Positions 12,982 through 26,700 of a stretch of DNA of 64,000 nucleotides are shown in pieces (positions within the stretch are counted from its first letter, which is position 1; each line of letters starts with the position of its first letter). The stretch covers positions 62,137,441 to 62,201,440 of the forward strand of contig OY776125.1 in NCBI GenBank assembly GCA_963675135.1, in the 5' to 3' direction. A program made the position numbers and the translations under genes. Source of the DNA: Galeopsis tetrahit. Taxonomy: Eukaryota > Streptophyta > Magnoliopsida > Lamiales > Lamiaceae. The notes beneath the pieces are model-generated. The model made no database searches. It was not told the origin of the DNA and saw only the letters and a program-made list of their open reading frames with translations.

Positions 12982-14033
12982 GTGCCATTTAACCTCGAAA
13001 ATACAAAAATGAGGTGTTTTGTTGGATTACTTTGTGACCAAGCAAACTTTATGTTTTCTTTATTTTCCGGAAAATCACATTCTTCAGTGCTCAAAAACTC
13101 TATAGTTTATCCCACTGTAATGCGTAAGTGCACTTTCATCGATTCGCTCATTCTCTCTTTTTGAAAATTCTCACGAGTTGCAAAAGAGTTAACCATTACC
13201 AATTCAAATTCGTTCTAGTGTTGTTGTTTTCTCTTACACGTTTATAGTCCCATTTAACCTCGAAAATACCAAAATGAATTGTTTTGTAGGATTGCTTCGT
13301 GAGCAAACAAAATTTATGTTTTCTTTATTTTGTGGAAAATCACATTCGTCAGTGTTCAAAAACTCTATAGTTTATCCCACTGTAATGCGGAAGTGCACTT
13401 TCATCCATTCACTTAATCTCTCTTTACGTCTCGCTAATTGCAAAGGAGTTAACCATTACCAATTCACATTCGTTCTAGAGTTGTTGTTTTCTCTAACACG
13501 TTTATAGTGTCATTTAACCTCGAAAATACAAAAATGAGGTGTTTTGTTGGATTACTTCGTGACCAAGCAAACTTTATGTTTTCTTTATTTTGCGGAAAAT
13601 CACATTCGTCAATGTTCAAAAACTCTATATTTTATCCCACTATAATGTGGAAGTGCACTTTCATCTATTCACTCAATCTCTCTTTTTGAAAATTCTCACG
13701 AGTTGCAAAAGACTTAACCATTACCAATTCAAATTCGTTCTAGTGTTGTTGTTTTCTCTTACACGTTTATAGTGCCATTTAACATCGAAAATACCAAAAT
13801 GAAATGTTTTGAAGGATTTCTTCGTGACAAGCAAACTTTATGTTTTCTTTATTTTGCGGAAAATCACATTCGTCAGTGTTCAAAAACTCTATAGTTTATT
13901 ATCCCACTGTAATGTGGAAGTGCACTTTCATCGATTCACTCAATCTCTCTTTACGTCTCGCTAGTTGCAAAGGAGTTAACCATTACCAATTCACATTCTT
14001 TCTAGAGTTGTTGTTTTCTCTAACACGTTTATA
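12722..14033 (+). repeat. Variant-monomer cassette marking the end of hexamer runs
   Basis: Five monomers (12722, 12982, 13247, 13507, 13772) carry rare changes: CACGTCTATAG before and AATGTTGAAG in the first, ACTTTGTGACC with TTTTCCGG in the second, TATAGTCCCATTT at the start of the third, TATAGTGTCATTT in the fourth, and a one-base deletion (CGTGACAAGC) in the fifth. The cassette recurs complete at 29796-31107 and 41614-42925. It is cut short at 22434-23218 and 37408-38192, where the fourth monomer is a recombinant. Confidence 0.85.
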
Positions 14034-17000
14034 GTGCCATTTAATCTCGAAAATACCAAAATGAGGTGTTTTGTTGGATTGCTTCGTTACCAAGCAAACT
14101 TTATGTTTTCTTTATTTTACGGAAAAACACAATCGGCAGTGTTCAAAAACTCTATAGTTTATCCCACTGTAATGTGTAAGTGCACTTTCATCGATTCGCT
14201 CATTCTCTCTTTTTGAAAATTCTCACGAGTTGCAAAAGACTTAACCATTACCAATTCAAATTCGTTCTAGTGTTGTTCTTTTCTCTTACACGTTTATAGT
14301 GCCATTTAACATCGAAAATACCAAAATGAAGTGTTTTGAAGGATTGCTTCGTGACCAAGAAAACTTTATGTTTTCTTTATTTTGCGGAAAATCACATTCG
14401 CCAGTGTTCAAAAACTCTATAGTTTATCCCACTGTAATGTGGAAGTGCACTTTCATCGATTCACTCAATCTCTCTTTACGTCTCGCTAATTGCAAAGGAG
14501 TTAACCATTACCAATTCACATTCGTTCTAGAGTTGTTGTTTTCTCTAACACGTTTATAGTGCCATTTAACCTCGAAAACACCAAAATGAAGTGTTTTGTA
14601 GGATTGCTTCGTAAGCAAACAAAATTTATGTTTTCTTTATTTTACGGAAAAACACATTCGTCAGAGTTCAAAAACTATATAGTTTATCCCACTGTAATGC
14701 GTAAGTGCACTTTCATCGATTCGCTCATTCTCTCTTTTTGAAAATTCTGACGAGTTGCAAAAGAGTTAACCATTACCAATTCAAATTCGTTCTAGTGTTG
14801 TTGTTTTCTCTTACACGTTTATAGTGCCATTTAACCTCGAAAATACCAAAATGAAGTGTTTTGTAGGATTGCTTCGTGAGCAAACAAAATTTATGTTTTC
14901 TTTGTTTTGCGGAAAATCACATTCGTCAGTGTTCAAAAACTCTATAGTTTATCCCACTGTAATGCGGAAGTGCACTTTCATCCATTCACTTAATCTCTCT
15001 TTACGTCTCGCTAATTGCAAAGGAGTTAACCATTACCAATTCACATTCGTTCTAGAGTTGTTGTTTTCTCTAACACGTTTATAGTGCCATTTAACCTCGA
15101 AAATACAAAAATGAGGTGTTTTGTTGGATTACTTCGTGACCAAGCAAACTTTATGTTTTCTTTATTTTGCGGAAAATCACATTCGTCAATGTTCAAAAAC
15201 TCTATATTTTATCCCACTATAATGTGGAAGTGGACTTTCATCTATTCACTCAATCTCTCTTTTTGAAAATTCTCACGAGTTGCAAAAGAGTTAACCATTA
15301 CCAATTCAAATTCGTTCTAGTGTTGTTGTTTTCTCTTACACGTTTATAGTGCCATTTAACCTCGAAAATACCAAAATGAAGTGTTTTGTAGGATTGCTTC
15401 GTGAGCAAACAAAATTTATGTTTTCTTTGTTTTGCGGAAAATCACATTCGTCAGTGTTCAAAAACTCTATAGTTTATCCCACTGTAATGCGGAAGTGCAC
15501 TTTCATCCATTCACTTAATCTCTCTTTACGTCTCGCTAATTGCAAAGGAGTTAACCATTACCAATTCACATTCGTTCTAGAGTTGTTGTTTTCTCTAACA
15601 CGTTTATAGTGCCATTTAACCTCGAAAATACAAAAATGAGGTGTTTTGTTGGATTACTTCGTGACCAAGCAAACTTTATGTTTTCTTTATTTTGCGGAAA
15701 ATCACATTCGTCAATGTTCAAAAACTCTATATTTTATCCCACTATAATGTGGAAGTGCACTTTCATCTATTCACTCAATCTCTCTTTTTGAAAATTCTCA
15801 CGAGTTGCAAAAGAGTTAACCATTACCAATTCAAATTCGTTCTAGTGTTGTTGTTTTCTCTTACACGTTTATAGTGCCATTTAACCTCGAAAATACCAAA
15901 ATGAAGTGTTTTGTAGGATTGCTTCGTGAGCAAACAAAATTTATGTTTTCTTTATTTTGCGGAAAATCACATTCGTCAGTGTTCAAAAACTCTATAGTTT
16001 ATCCCACTGTAATGCGGAAGTGCACTTTCATCCATTCACTTAATCTCTCTTTACGTCTCGCTAATTGCAAAGGAGTTAACCATTACCAATTCACATTCGT
16101 TCTAGAGTTGTTGTTTTCTCTAACACGTTTATAGTGCCATTTAACCTCGAAAATACAAAAATGAGGTGTTTTGTTGGATTACTTCGTGACCAAGCAAACT
16201 TTATGTTTTCTTTATTTTACGGAAAAACACAATCGGCAGTGTTCAAAAACTCTATAGTTTATCCCACTGTAATGTGTAAGTGCACTTTCATCGATTCGCT
16301 CATTCTCTCTTTTTGAAAATTCTCACGAGTTGCAAAAGACTTAACCATTACCAATTCAAATTCGTTCTAGTGTTGTTCTTTTCTCTTACACGTTTATAGT
16401 GCCATTTAACATCGAAAATACCAAAATGAAGTGTTTTGAAGGATTGCTTCGTGACCAAGAAAACTTTATGTTTTCTTTATTTTGCGGAAAATCACATTCG
16501 CCAGTGTTCAAAAACTCTATAGTTTATCCCACTGTAATGTGGAAGTGCACTTTCATCGATTCACTCAATCTCTCTTTACGTCTCGCTAATTGCAAAGGAG
16601 TTAACCATTACCAATTCACATTCGTTCTAGAGTTGTTGTTTTCTCTAACACGTTTATAGTGCCATTTAACCTCGAAAACACCAAAATGAAGTGTTTTGTA
16701 GGATTGCTTCGTAAGCAAACAAAATTTATGTTTTCTTTATTTTACGGAAAAACACATTCGTCAGAGTTCAAAAACTATATAGTTTATCCCACTGTAATGC
16801 GTAAGTGCACTTTCATCGATTCGCTCATTCTCTCTTTTTGAAAATTCTGACGAGTTGCAAAAGAGTTAACCATTACCAATTCAAATTCGTTCTAGTGTTG
16901 TTGTTTTCTCTTACACGTTTATAGTGCCATTTAACCTCGAAAATACCAAAATGAAGTGTTTTGTAGGATTGCTTCGTGAGCAAACAAAATTTATGTTTTC

Positions 17001-18233
17001 TTTGTTTTGCGGAAAATCACATTCGTCAGTGTTCAAAAACTCTATAGTTTATCCCACTGTAATGCGGAAGTGCACTTTCATCCATTCACTTAATCTCTCT
17101 TTACGTCTCGCTAATTGCAAAGGAGTTAACCATTACCAATTCACATTCGTTCTAGAGTTGTTGTTTTCTCTAACACGTTTATAGTGCCATTTAACCTCGA
17201 AAATACAAAAATGAGGTGTTTTGTTGGATTACTTCGTGACCAAGCAAACTTTATGTTTTCTTTATTTTGCGGAAAATCACATTCGTCAATGTTCAAAAAC
17301 TCTATATTTTATCCCACTATAATGTGGAAGTGGACTTTCATCTATTCACTCAATCTCTCTTTTTGAAAATTCTCACGAGTTGCAAAAGAGTTAACCATTA
17401 CCAATTCAAATTCGTTCTAGTGTTGTTGTTTTCTCTTACACGTTTATAGTGCCATTTAACCTCGAAAATACCAAAATGAAGTGTTTTGTAGGATTGCTTC
17501 GTGAGCAAACAAAATTTATGTTTTCTTTGTTTTGCGGAAAATCACATTCGTCAGTGTTCAAAAACTCTATAGTTTATCCCACTGTAATGCGGAAGTGCAC
17601 TTTCATCCATTCACTTAATCTCTCTTTACGTCTCGCTAATTGCAAAGGAGTTAACCATTACCAATTCACATTCGTTCTAGAGTTGTTGTTTTCTCTAACA
17701 CGTTTATAGTGCCATTTAACCTCGAAAATACAAAAATGAGGTGTTTTGTTGGATTACTTCGTGACCAAGCAAACTTTATGTTTTCTTTATTTTGCGGAAA
17801 ATCACATTCGTCAATGTTCAAAAACTCTATATTTTATCCCACTATAATGTGGAAGTGCACTTTCATCTATTCACTCAATCTCTCTTTTTGAAAATTCTCA
17901 CGAGTTGCAAAAGAGTTAACCATTACCAATTCAAATTCGTTCTAGTGTTGTTGTTTTCTCTTACACGTTTATAGTGCCATTTAACCTCGAAAATACCAAA
18001 ATGAAGTGTTTTGTAGGATTGCTTCGTGAGCAAACAAAATTTATGTTTTCTTTATTTTGCGGAAAATCACATTCGTCAGTGTTCAAAAACTCTATAGTTT
18101 ATCCCACTGTAATGCGGAAGTGCACTTTCATCCATTCACTTAATCTCTCTTTACGTCTCGCTAATTGCAAAGGAGTTAACCATTACCAATTCACATTCGT
18201 TCTAGAGTTGTTGTTTTCTCTAACACGTTTATA
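14034..18233 (+). repeat. Tandem duplication of a 2,100-bp (8-monomer) segment, unit I only
   Basis: 14034-16133 and 16134-18233 run in parallel at a 2,100-bp offset: the monomers with AAGTGGACTT at 15084 and 17184, and those with CGTAAGCAAAC at 14559 and 16659, are matching pairs. Super-repeats II and III have a single copy (WGGACTT-type monomer once, at 32158 and 43976). The junction is the recombinant monomer at 16134. Confidence 0.85.
16134..16398 (+). repeat. Recombinant satellite monomer at the junction of the 2,100-bp duplication
   Basis: Its left part matches the monomer at 15609 (CCTCGAAAATACA, CTTCGTGACC). Its right part matches the monomer at 14034 (TTTTACGG, CACAATCGGC). The switch lies between 16188 and 16219, within a stretch common to both parents. 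Confidence 0.85.
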
Positions 18234-21200
18234 GTGCCATTTAACCTCGAAAATACAAAAATGAGGTGTTTTGTTGGATTACTTCGTGACCAAGCAAACT
18301 TTATGTTTTCTTTATTTTGCGGAAAATCACATTCGTCAATGTTCAAAAACTCTATATTTTATCCCACTATAATGTGGAAGTGCACTTTCATCTATTCACT
18401 CAATCTCTCTTTTTGAAAATTCTCACGAGTTGCAAAAGAGTTAACCATTACCAATTCAAATTCGTTCTAGTGTTGTTGTTTTCTCTTACACGTTTATAGT
18501 GCCATTTAATCTCGAAAATACCAAAATGAAGTGTTTTGTAGGATTGCTTCATGAGCAAACAAAATTTATGTTTTCTTTATTTTGCGGAAAATCACATTCG
18601 TCAGTGTTCAAAAACTCTATAGTTTATCCCACTGTAATGCGGAAGTGCACTTTCATCCATTCACTTAATCTCTCTTTACGTCTCGCTAATTGCAAATGAG
18701 TTAACCATTACCAATTCACATTTGTTCTAGAATTGTTGTTTTCTCTAACACGTTTATAGTGTCATTTAACCTTAAAAATACAAAAATGAGGTGTTTTTTT
18801 GGATTACTTCGTGACCAAGCAAACTTTATGTTTTCTTTATTTTGCGGAAAATCACATTCGTCAATGTTCAAAAACTCTATATTTTATCCCACTATAATGT
18901 GGAAGTGCACTTTCATCTATTCACTCAATCTCTCTTTTTGAAAATTCTCACCAGTTGCAAAAGAGTTAACCATTACCAATTCAAATTCGTTCTAGTGTTG
19001 TTGTTTTCTCTTACACGTTTATAGTGCCATTTAACCTCGAAAATACCAAAATGAAGTGTTTTGTAGAATTGCTTCGTGACCAAGCAAACTTTATGTTTTC
19101 TTTATTTTGCGGAGAAACACATTCGTTAGTGTTCAAAAACTCTATAGTTTATGCCCACAATAATGTGGAAGTGCACTTTCATCGATTCACTCATTTTACG
19201 TCTCACTAATTGCAAAAGAGTTAACCATTACCAATTCACATTCGTTCTAGGGTTGTTGTTTTTTCTCTAACACGTTTATAGTGCCATTTAATCTCGAAAA
19301 TACCAAAATGAGGTGTTTTGTTGGATTGCTTCGTTACCAAGCAAACTTTATGTTTTCTTTATTTTACGGAAAAACACAATCGGCAGTGTTCAAAAACACT
19401 ATAGTTTATCCCACTGTAATGTGTAAGTGCACTTTCATCGATTCGCTCATTCTCTCTTTTTGAAAATTCTCACGAGTTGCAAAAGACTTAACCATTACCA
19501 ATTCAAATTCGTTCTAGTGTTTTTGTTTTCTCTTACACGTTTATAGTGCCATTTAACATCGAAAATACCAAAATGAAGTGTTTTGAAGGATTGCTTCGTG
19601 ACCAAGCAAACTTTATGTTTTCTTTATTTTGCGGAAAATCACATTCGTCAGTGTTCAAAAACTCTATAGTTTATCCCACTGTAATGTGGAAGTGCACTTT
19701 CATCGATTCACTCAATCTCTCTTTACGTCTCGCTAGTTGTAAAGGAGTTAACCATTACCAATTCACATTCGTTCTAGAGTTGTTGTTTTCTCTAACACGT
19801 TTATAGTGCCATTTAACCTCGAAAATACAAAAATGAGGTGTTTTGTTGGATTACTTCGTGACCAAGCAAACTTTATGTTTTCTTTATTTTCCGGAAAATC
19901 ACATTCTTCAGTGTTCAAAAACTCTATATTTTATCCCACTATAATGTGTAAGTTCACTTTCATCGATTCGCTCATTCTCTCTTTTTGAAAATTCTCACGA
20001 GTTGCAAAAGAATTAACCATTACCAATTCAAATTCGTTCTAGTGTTGTTGTTTTCTCTTACACGTTTATAGTGCCATTTAACCTCGAAAAAACCAAATGA
20101 AGTGTTTTGTAGGATTGCTTCGTGACCAAGTAAACTTTATGTTTTCTTTATTTTGCGGAAAATCACATTCGTTAGTGTTCAAAAACTATATAGTTTATCC
20201 CACTGTAATGTGGAAGTGCACTTTCATCGATTCACTCAATCTCTCTTTACGTCTCGCTAATTGCAAAGGAGTTAACCATTACCAATTCACATTCTTTCTA
20301 GAGTTGTTGTTTTCTCCAACACGTTTATAGTGCTAATTAACCTCGAAAATACAAAAATGAGGTGTTTTGTTGGATTGCTTCGTGACCAAGCAAACTTTAT
20401 GTTTTCTTTATTTTGCGGAAATTCACATTTGTTAGTGTTCAAAAACTTTATAGTTTATCCCACTATAATGTGGAATTGCACTTTCATCGATTCACTCAAT
20501 CTCTCTTTACGTCTCGCTAATTGCAAAGGAGTTAACCATTACCAATTCACATTCGTTCTAGAGTTGTTTTTTCTCTAACACGTTTATAGTGCCATTTAAC
20601 CTCGAAAATACAAAAATGAGGTGTTTTGTTGGATTACTTCGTGACCAAGCAAACTTTATGTTTTCTTTATTTTCCGGAAAATCACATTCTTCAGTGTTCA
20701 AAAACTCTATATTTTGTCCCACTGTAATGTGTAAGTTCACTTTCATCGATTCGCTCATTCTCTCTTTTTGAAAATTCTCACGAGTTGCAAAAGAATTAAC
20801 CATTACCAATTCAAATTCGTTCTAGCGTTGTTGTTTTCTCTTACACGTTTATAGGGCCATTTAACCTCGAAAAAACCAAAATGAAGTGTTTTGTAGGATT
20901 GCTTCATGACCAAGTAAACTTTATGTTTTCTTTATTTTGCGGAAAATCACATTCGTTAGTGTACAAAAACTCTATAATTTTTATCCCACTGTAATGTGGA
21001 AGTGCACTTTCATCGATTCACTAAATCTCTCTTTACGTCTCGGTAATTGCAAAGGAGTTAACCATTACCAATTCACATTCGTTCTAGAGTTGTTGTTTTC
21101 TCTAACACGTTTATAGTGCCATTTAACCTCGAAAATACCAAAATGAAGTGTTTTGTAGGATTGCTTCGTGAGCAAACAAAATTTATGTTTTCTTTATTTT

Positions 21201-23218
21201 ACGGAAAAACACATTCGTCAGATTTCAAAAACTATATAGTTTATCCCACTGTAATGCGTAAGTGCACATTCATCGATTCGCTCATTCTCTCTTTTTGAAA
21301 ATTCTCACGAGTTGCAAAAGAGTTAACCATTACCAATTCAAATTCGTTCTAGTGTTGTTGTTTTCTCTTACACGTTTATAGTGCCATTTAACCTCGAAAA
21401 TACCAAAATGAATTGTTTTGTAGGATTGCTTCGTGAGCAAACAAAATTTATGTTTTCTTTATTTTGCGGAAAATCACATTCGTCAGTGTTCAAAAACTCT
21501 ATAGTTTATCCCACTGTAATGCGGAAGTGCACTTTCATCCATTCACTTAATCTCTCTTTACGTCTCGCTAATTGCAAAGGAGTTAACCATTACCAATTCA
21601 CATTCGTTCTAGAGTTGTTGTGTTCTCTAACACGTTTATAGTGTCATTTAACCTCGAAAATACAAAAATGAGGTGTTTTGTTGGATTACTTCGTGACCAA
21701 GCAAACTTTATGTTTTCTTTATTTTGCGGAAAATCACATTCGTCAATGTTCAAAAACTCTATATTTTATCCCACTATAATGTGGAAGTGCACTTTCATCT
21801 ATTCACTCAATCTCTCTTTTTGAAAATTCTCACGAGTTGCAAAAGACTTAACCATTACCAATTCAAATTCGTTCTAGTGTTGTTGTTTTCTCTTACACGT
21901 TTATAGTGCCATTTAACATCGAAAATATCAAAATGAAGTGTTTTGAAGGATTTCTTCGTGACCAAGCAAACTTTATGTTTTCTTTATTTTGCGGAAAATC
22001 ACATTCGTCAGTGTTCAAAAACTCTATAGTTTATTATCCCACTGTAATGTGGAAGTGCACTTTCATCGATTCACTCAATCTCTCTTTACGTCTCGCTAGT
22101 TGCAAAGGAGTTAACCATTACCAATTCACATTCTTTCTAGAGTTGTTGTTTTCTCTAACACGTTTATAGTGCCATTTAATCTCGAAAATACCAAAATGAG
22201 GTGTTTTGTTGGATTGCTTCGTTACCAAGCAAACTTTATGTTTTCTTTATTTTACGGAAAAACACAATCGGCAGTGTTCAAAAACTCTATAGTTTATCCC
22301 ACTGTAATGTGTAAGTGCACTTTCATCGATTCGCTCATTCTCTCTTTTTGAAAATTCTCACGAGTTGCAAAAGACTTAACCATTACCAATTCAAATTCGT
22401 TTTAGTGTTGTTGTTTTCTCTTACACGTCTATAGTGCCATTTAACATCGAAAATACAAAAATGAAGTGTTTTGAAGGATTGCTTCGTGACCAAGAAAACT
22501 TTATGTTTTCTTTATTTTGCGGAAAATCACATTCGCCAGTGTTCAAAAACTCTATAGTTTATCCCACTGTAATGTTGAAGTGCACTTTCATCGATTCACT
22601 CAATCTCTCTTTACGTCTCGCTAGTTGCAAAGGAGTTAACCATTACCAATTCACATTCTTTCTAGAGTTGTTGTTTTCTCTAACACGTTTATAGTGCCAT
22701 TTAACCTCGAAAATACAAAAATGAGGTGTTTTGTTGGATTACTTTGTGACCAAGCAAACTTTATGTTTTCTTTATTTTCCGGAAAATCACATTCTTCAGT
22801 GCTCAAAAACTCTATAGTTTATCCCACTGTAATGCGTAAGTGCACTTTCATCGATTCGCTCATTCTCTCTTTTTGAAAATTCTCACGAGTTGCAAAAGAG
22901 TTAACCATTACCAATTCAAATTCGTTCTAGTGTTGTTGTTTTCTCTTACACGTTTATAGTCCCATTTAACCTCGAAAATACCAAAATGAATTGTTTTGTA
23001 GGATTGCTTCGTGAGCAAACAAAATTTATGTTTTCTTTATTTTGTGGATAATCACATTCGTCAGTGTTCAAAAACTCTATAGTTTATCCCACTGTAATGC
23101 GGAAGTGCACTTTCATCCATTCACTTAATCTCTCTTTACGTCTCGCTAATTGCAAAGGAGTTAACCATTACCAATTCACATTCGTTCTAGAGTTGTTGTT
23201 TTCTCTAACACGTTTATA

Positions 23219-23483
23219 GTGTCATTTAACCTCGAAAATACAAAAATGAGGTGTTTTGTTGGATTACTTCGTGACCAAGCAAACTTTATGTTTTCTTTAT
23301 TTTGCGGAAAATCACATTCGTCAATGTTCAAAAACTCTATATTTTATCCCACTGTAATGTGTAAGTGCACTTTCATCGATTCGCTCATTCTCTCTTTTTG
23401 AAAATTCTCACGAGTTGCAAAAGACTTAACCATTACCAATTCAAATTCGTTCTAGTGTTGTTCTTTTCTCTTACACGTTTATA
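23219..23483 (+). repeat. Recombinant satellite monomer ending a truncated cassette (unit II)
   Basis: The left part matches the cassette monomer at 30581 (TATAGTGTCATTT, TCAATGTTC, CTATATTTT). The right part matches the CGTTACCAAGC-type B monomer (ACTGTAATGTGTAAG). The switch lies in the roughly 12 bp between 23342 and 23354. The same junction is at 38193 in unit III. Confidence 0.85.
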
Positions 23484-23743
23484 GTGCCATTTAACATCGA
23501 AAATACCAAAATGAAGTGTTTTGAAGGATTGCTTCGTGACCAAGAAAACTTTATGTTTTCTTTATTTTGCGGAAAATCACATTCGCCAGTGTTCAAAAAC
23601 TCTATAGTTTATCCCACTGTAATGTGGAAGTGCACTTTCATCGATTCACTCAATCTCTCTTTACGTCTCGCTAATTGCAAAGGAGTTAACCATTACCAAT
23701 TCACATTCGTTCTAGAGTTGTTGTTTTCTCTAACACGTTTATA

Positions 23744-26700
23744 GTGCCATTTAACCTCGAAAACACCAAAATGAAGTGTTTTGTAGGATTGCTTCGTAAG
23801 CAAACAAAATTTATGTTTTCTTTATTTTACGGAAAAACACATTCGTCAGAGTTCAAAAACTATATAGTTTATCCCACTGTAATGCGTAAGTGCACTTTCA
23901 TCGATTCGCTCATTCTCTCTTTTTGAAAATTCTGACGAGTTGCAAAAGAGTTAACCATTACCAATTCAAATTCGTTCTAGTGTTGTTGTTTTCTCTTACA
24001 CGTTTATAGTGCCATTTAACCTCGAAAATACCAAAATGAAGTGTTTTGTAGGATTGCTTCGTGAGCAAACAAAATTTATGTTTTCTTTGTTTTGCGGAAA
24101 ATCACATTCGTCAGTGTTCAAAAACTCTATAGTTTATCCCACTGTAATGCGGAAGTGCACTTTCATCCATTCACTTAATCTCTCTTTACGTCTCGCTAAT
24201 TGCAAAGGAGTTAACCATTACCAATTCACATTCGTTCTAGAGTTGTTGTTTTCTCTAACACGTTTATAGTGCCATTTAACCTCGAAAATACAAAAATGAG
24301 GTGTTTTGTTGGATTACTTCGTGACCAAGCAAACTTTATGTTTTCTTTATTTTGCGGAAAATCACATTCGTCAATGTTCAAAAACTCTATATTTTATCCC
24401 ACTATAATGTGGAAGTGCACTTTCATCTATTCACTCAATCTCTCTTTTTGAAAATTCTCACGAGTTGCAAAAGACTTAACCATTACCAATTCAAATTCGT
24501 TCTAGTGTTGTTGTTTTCTCTTACACGTTTATAGTGCCATTTAACATCGAAAATATCAAAATGAAGTGTTTTGAAGGATTTCTTCGTGACCAAGCAAACT
24601 TTATGTTTTCTTTATTTTGCGGAAAATCACATTCGTCAGTGTTCAAAAACTCTATAGTTTATTATCCCACTGTAATGTGGAAGTGCACTTTCATCGATTC
24701 ACTCAATCTCTCTTTACGTCTCGCTAGTTGCAAAGGAGTTAACCATTACCAATTCACATTCTTTCTAGAGTTGTTGTTTTCTCTAACACGTTTATAGTGC
24801 CATTTAATCTCGAAAATACCAAAATGAGGTGTTTTGTTGGATTGCTTCGTTACCAAGCAAACTTTATGTTTTCTTTATTTTACGGAAAAACACAATCGGC
24901 AGTGTTCAAAAACTCTATAGTTTATCCCACTGTAATGTGTAAGTGCACTTTCATCGATTCGCTCATTCTCTCTTTTTGAAAATTCTCACGAGTTGCAAAA
25001 GACTTAACCATTACCAATTCAAATTCGTTCTAGTGTTGTTCTTTTCTCTTACACGTTTATAGTGCCATTTAACATCGAAAATACCAAAATGAAGTGTTTT
25101 GAAGGATTGCTTCGTGACCAAGAAAACTTTATGTTTTCTTTATTTTGCGGAAAATCACATTCGCCAGTGTTCAAAAACTCTATAGTTTATCCCACTGTAA
25201 TGTGGAAGTGCACTTTCATCGATTCACTCAATCTCTCTTTACGTCTCGCTAATTGCAAAGGAGTTAACCATTACCAATTCACATTCGTTCTAGAGTTGTT
25301 GTTTTCTCTAACACGTTTATAGTGCCATTTAACCTCGAAAACACCAAAATGAAGTGTTTTGTAGGATTGCTTCGTAAGCAAACAAAATTTATGTTTTCTT
25401 TATTTTACGGAAAAACACATTCGTCAGAGTTCAAAAACTATATAGTTTATCCCACTGTAATGCGTAAGTGCACTTTCATCGATTCGCTCATTCTCTCTTT
25501 TTGAAAATTCTGACGAGTTGCAAAAGAGTTAACCATTACCAATTCAAATTCGTTCTAGTGTTGTTGTTTTCTCTTACACGTTTATAGTGCCATTTAACCT
25601 CGAAAATACCAAAATGAAGTGTTTTGTAGGATTGCTTCGTGAGCAAACAAAATTTATGTTTTCTTTGTTTTGCGGAAAATCACATTCGTCAGTGTTCAAA
25701 AACTCTATAGTTTATCCCACTGTAATGCGGAAGTGCACTTTCATCCATTCACTTAATCTCTCTTTACGTCTCGCTAATTGCAAAGGAGTTAACCATTACC
25801 AATTCACATTCGTTCTAGAGTTGTTGTTTTCTCTAACACGTTTATAGTGCCATTTAACCTCGAAAATACAAAAATGAGGTGTTTTGTTGGATTACTTCGT
25901 GACCAAGCAAACTTTATGTTTTCTTTATTTTGCGGAAAATCACATTCGTCAATGTTCAAAAACTCTATATTTTATCCCACTATAATGTGGAAGTGCACTT
26001 TCATCTATTCACTCAATCTCTCTTTTTGAAAATTCTCACGAGTTGCAAAAGACTTAACCATTACCAATTCAAATTCGTTCTAGTGTTGTTGTTTTCTCTT
26101 ACACGTTTATAGTGCCATTTAACATCGAAAATATCAAAATGAAGTGTTTTGAAGGATTTCTTCGTGACCAAGCAAACTTTATGTTTTCTTTATTTTGCGG
26201 AAAATCACATTCGTCAGTGTTCAAAAACTCTATAGTTTATTATCCCACTGTAATGTGGAAGTGCACTTTCATCGATTCACTCAATCTCTCTTTACGTCTC
26301 GCTAGTTGCAAAGGAGTTAACCATTACCAATTCACATTCTTTCTAGAGTTGTTGTTTTCTCTAACACGTTTATAGTGCCATTTAATCTCGAAAATACCAA
26401 AATGAGGTGTTTTGTTGGATTGCTTCGTTACCAAGCAAACTTTATGTTTTCTTTATTTTACGGAAAAACACAATCGGCAGTGTTCAAAAACTCTATAGTT
26501 TATCCCACTGTAATGTGTAAGTGCACTTTCATCGATTCGCTCATTCTCTCTTTTTGAAAATTCTCACGAGTTGCAAAAGACTTAACCATTACCAATTCAA
26601 ATTCGTTCTAGTGTTGTTCTTTTCTCTTACACGTTTATAGTGCCATTTAACATCGAAAATACCAAAATGAAGTGTTTTGAAGGATTGCTTCGTGACCAAG

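Larger units (their letters stand above)
897..18498 (+). repeat. Satellite super-repeat I (17,602 bp, 67 monomers)
   Basis: The unit starts at a type A monomer with the change CTTCATGAGC (most monomers have CTTCGTGAGC) and ends where the same monomer recurs at 18499. Inside are, in order, a block of divergent monomers (897-5091), five 1,578-bp hexamers (5092-12981), a cassette of four variant monomers (12722-14033), and a duplicated 2,100-bp segment (14034-18233). The duplication and an extra 525-bp dimer at 4039-4563 occur only in this unit. The monomer count is odd because one A-A pair breaks the A-B alternation. Confidence 0.88.
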
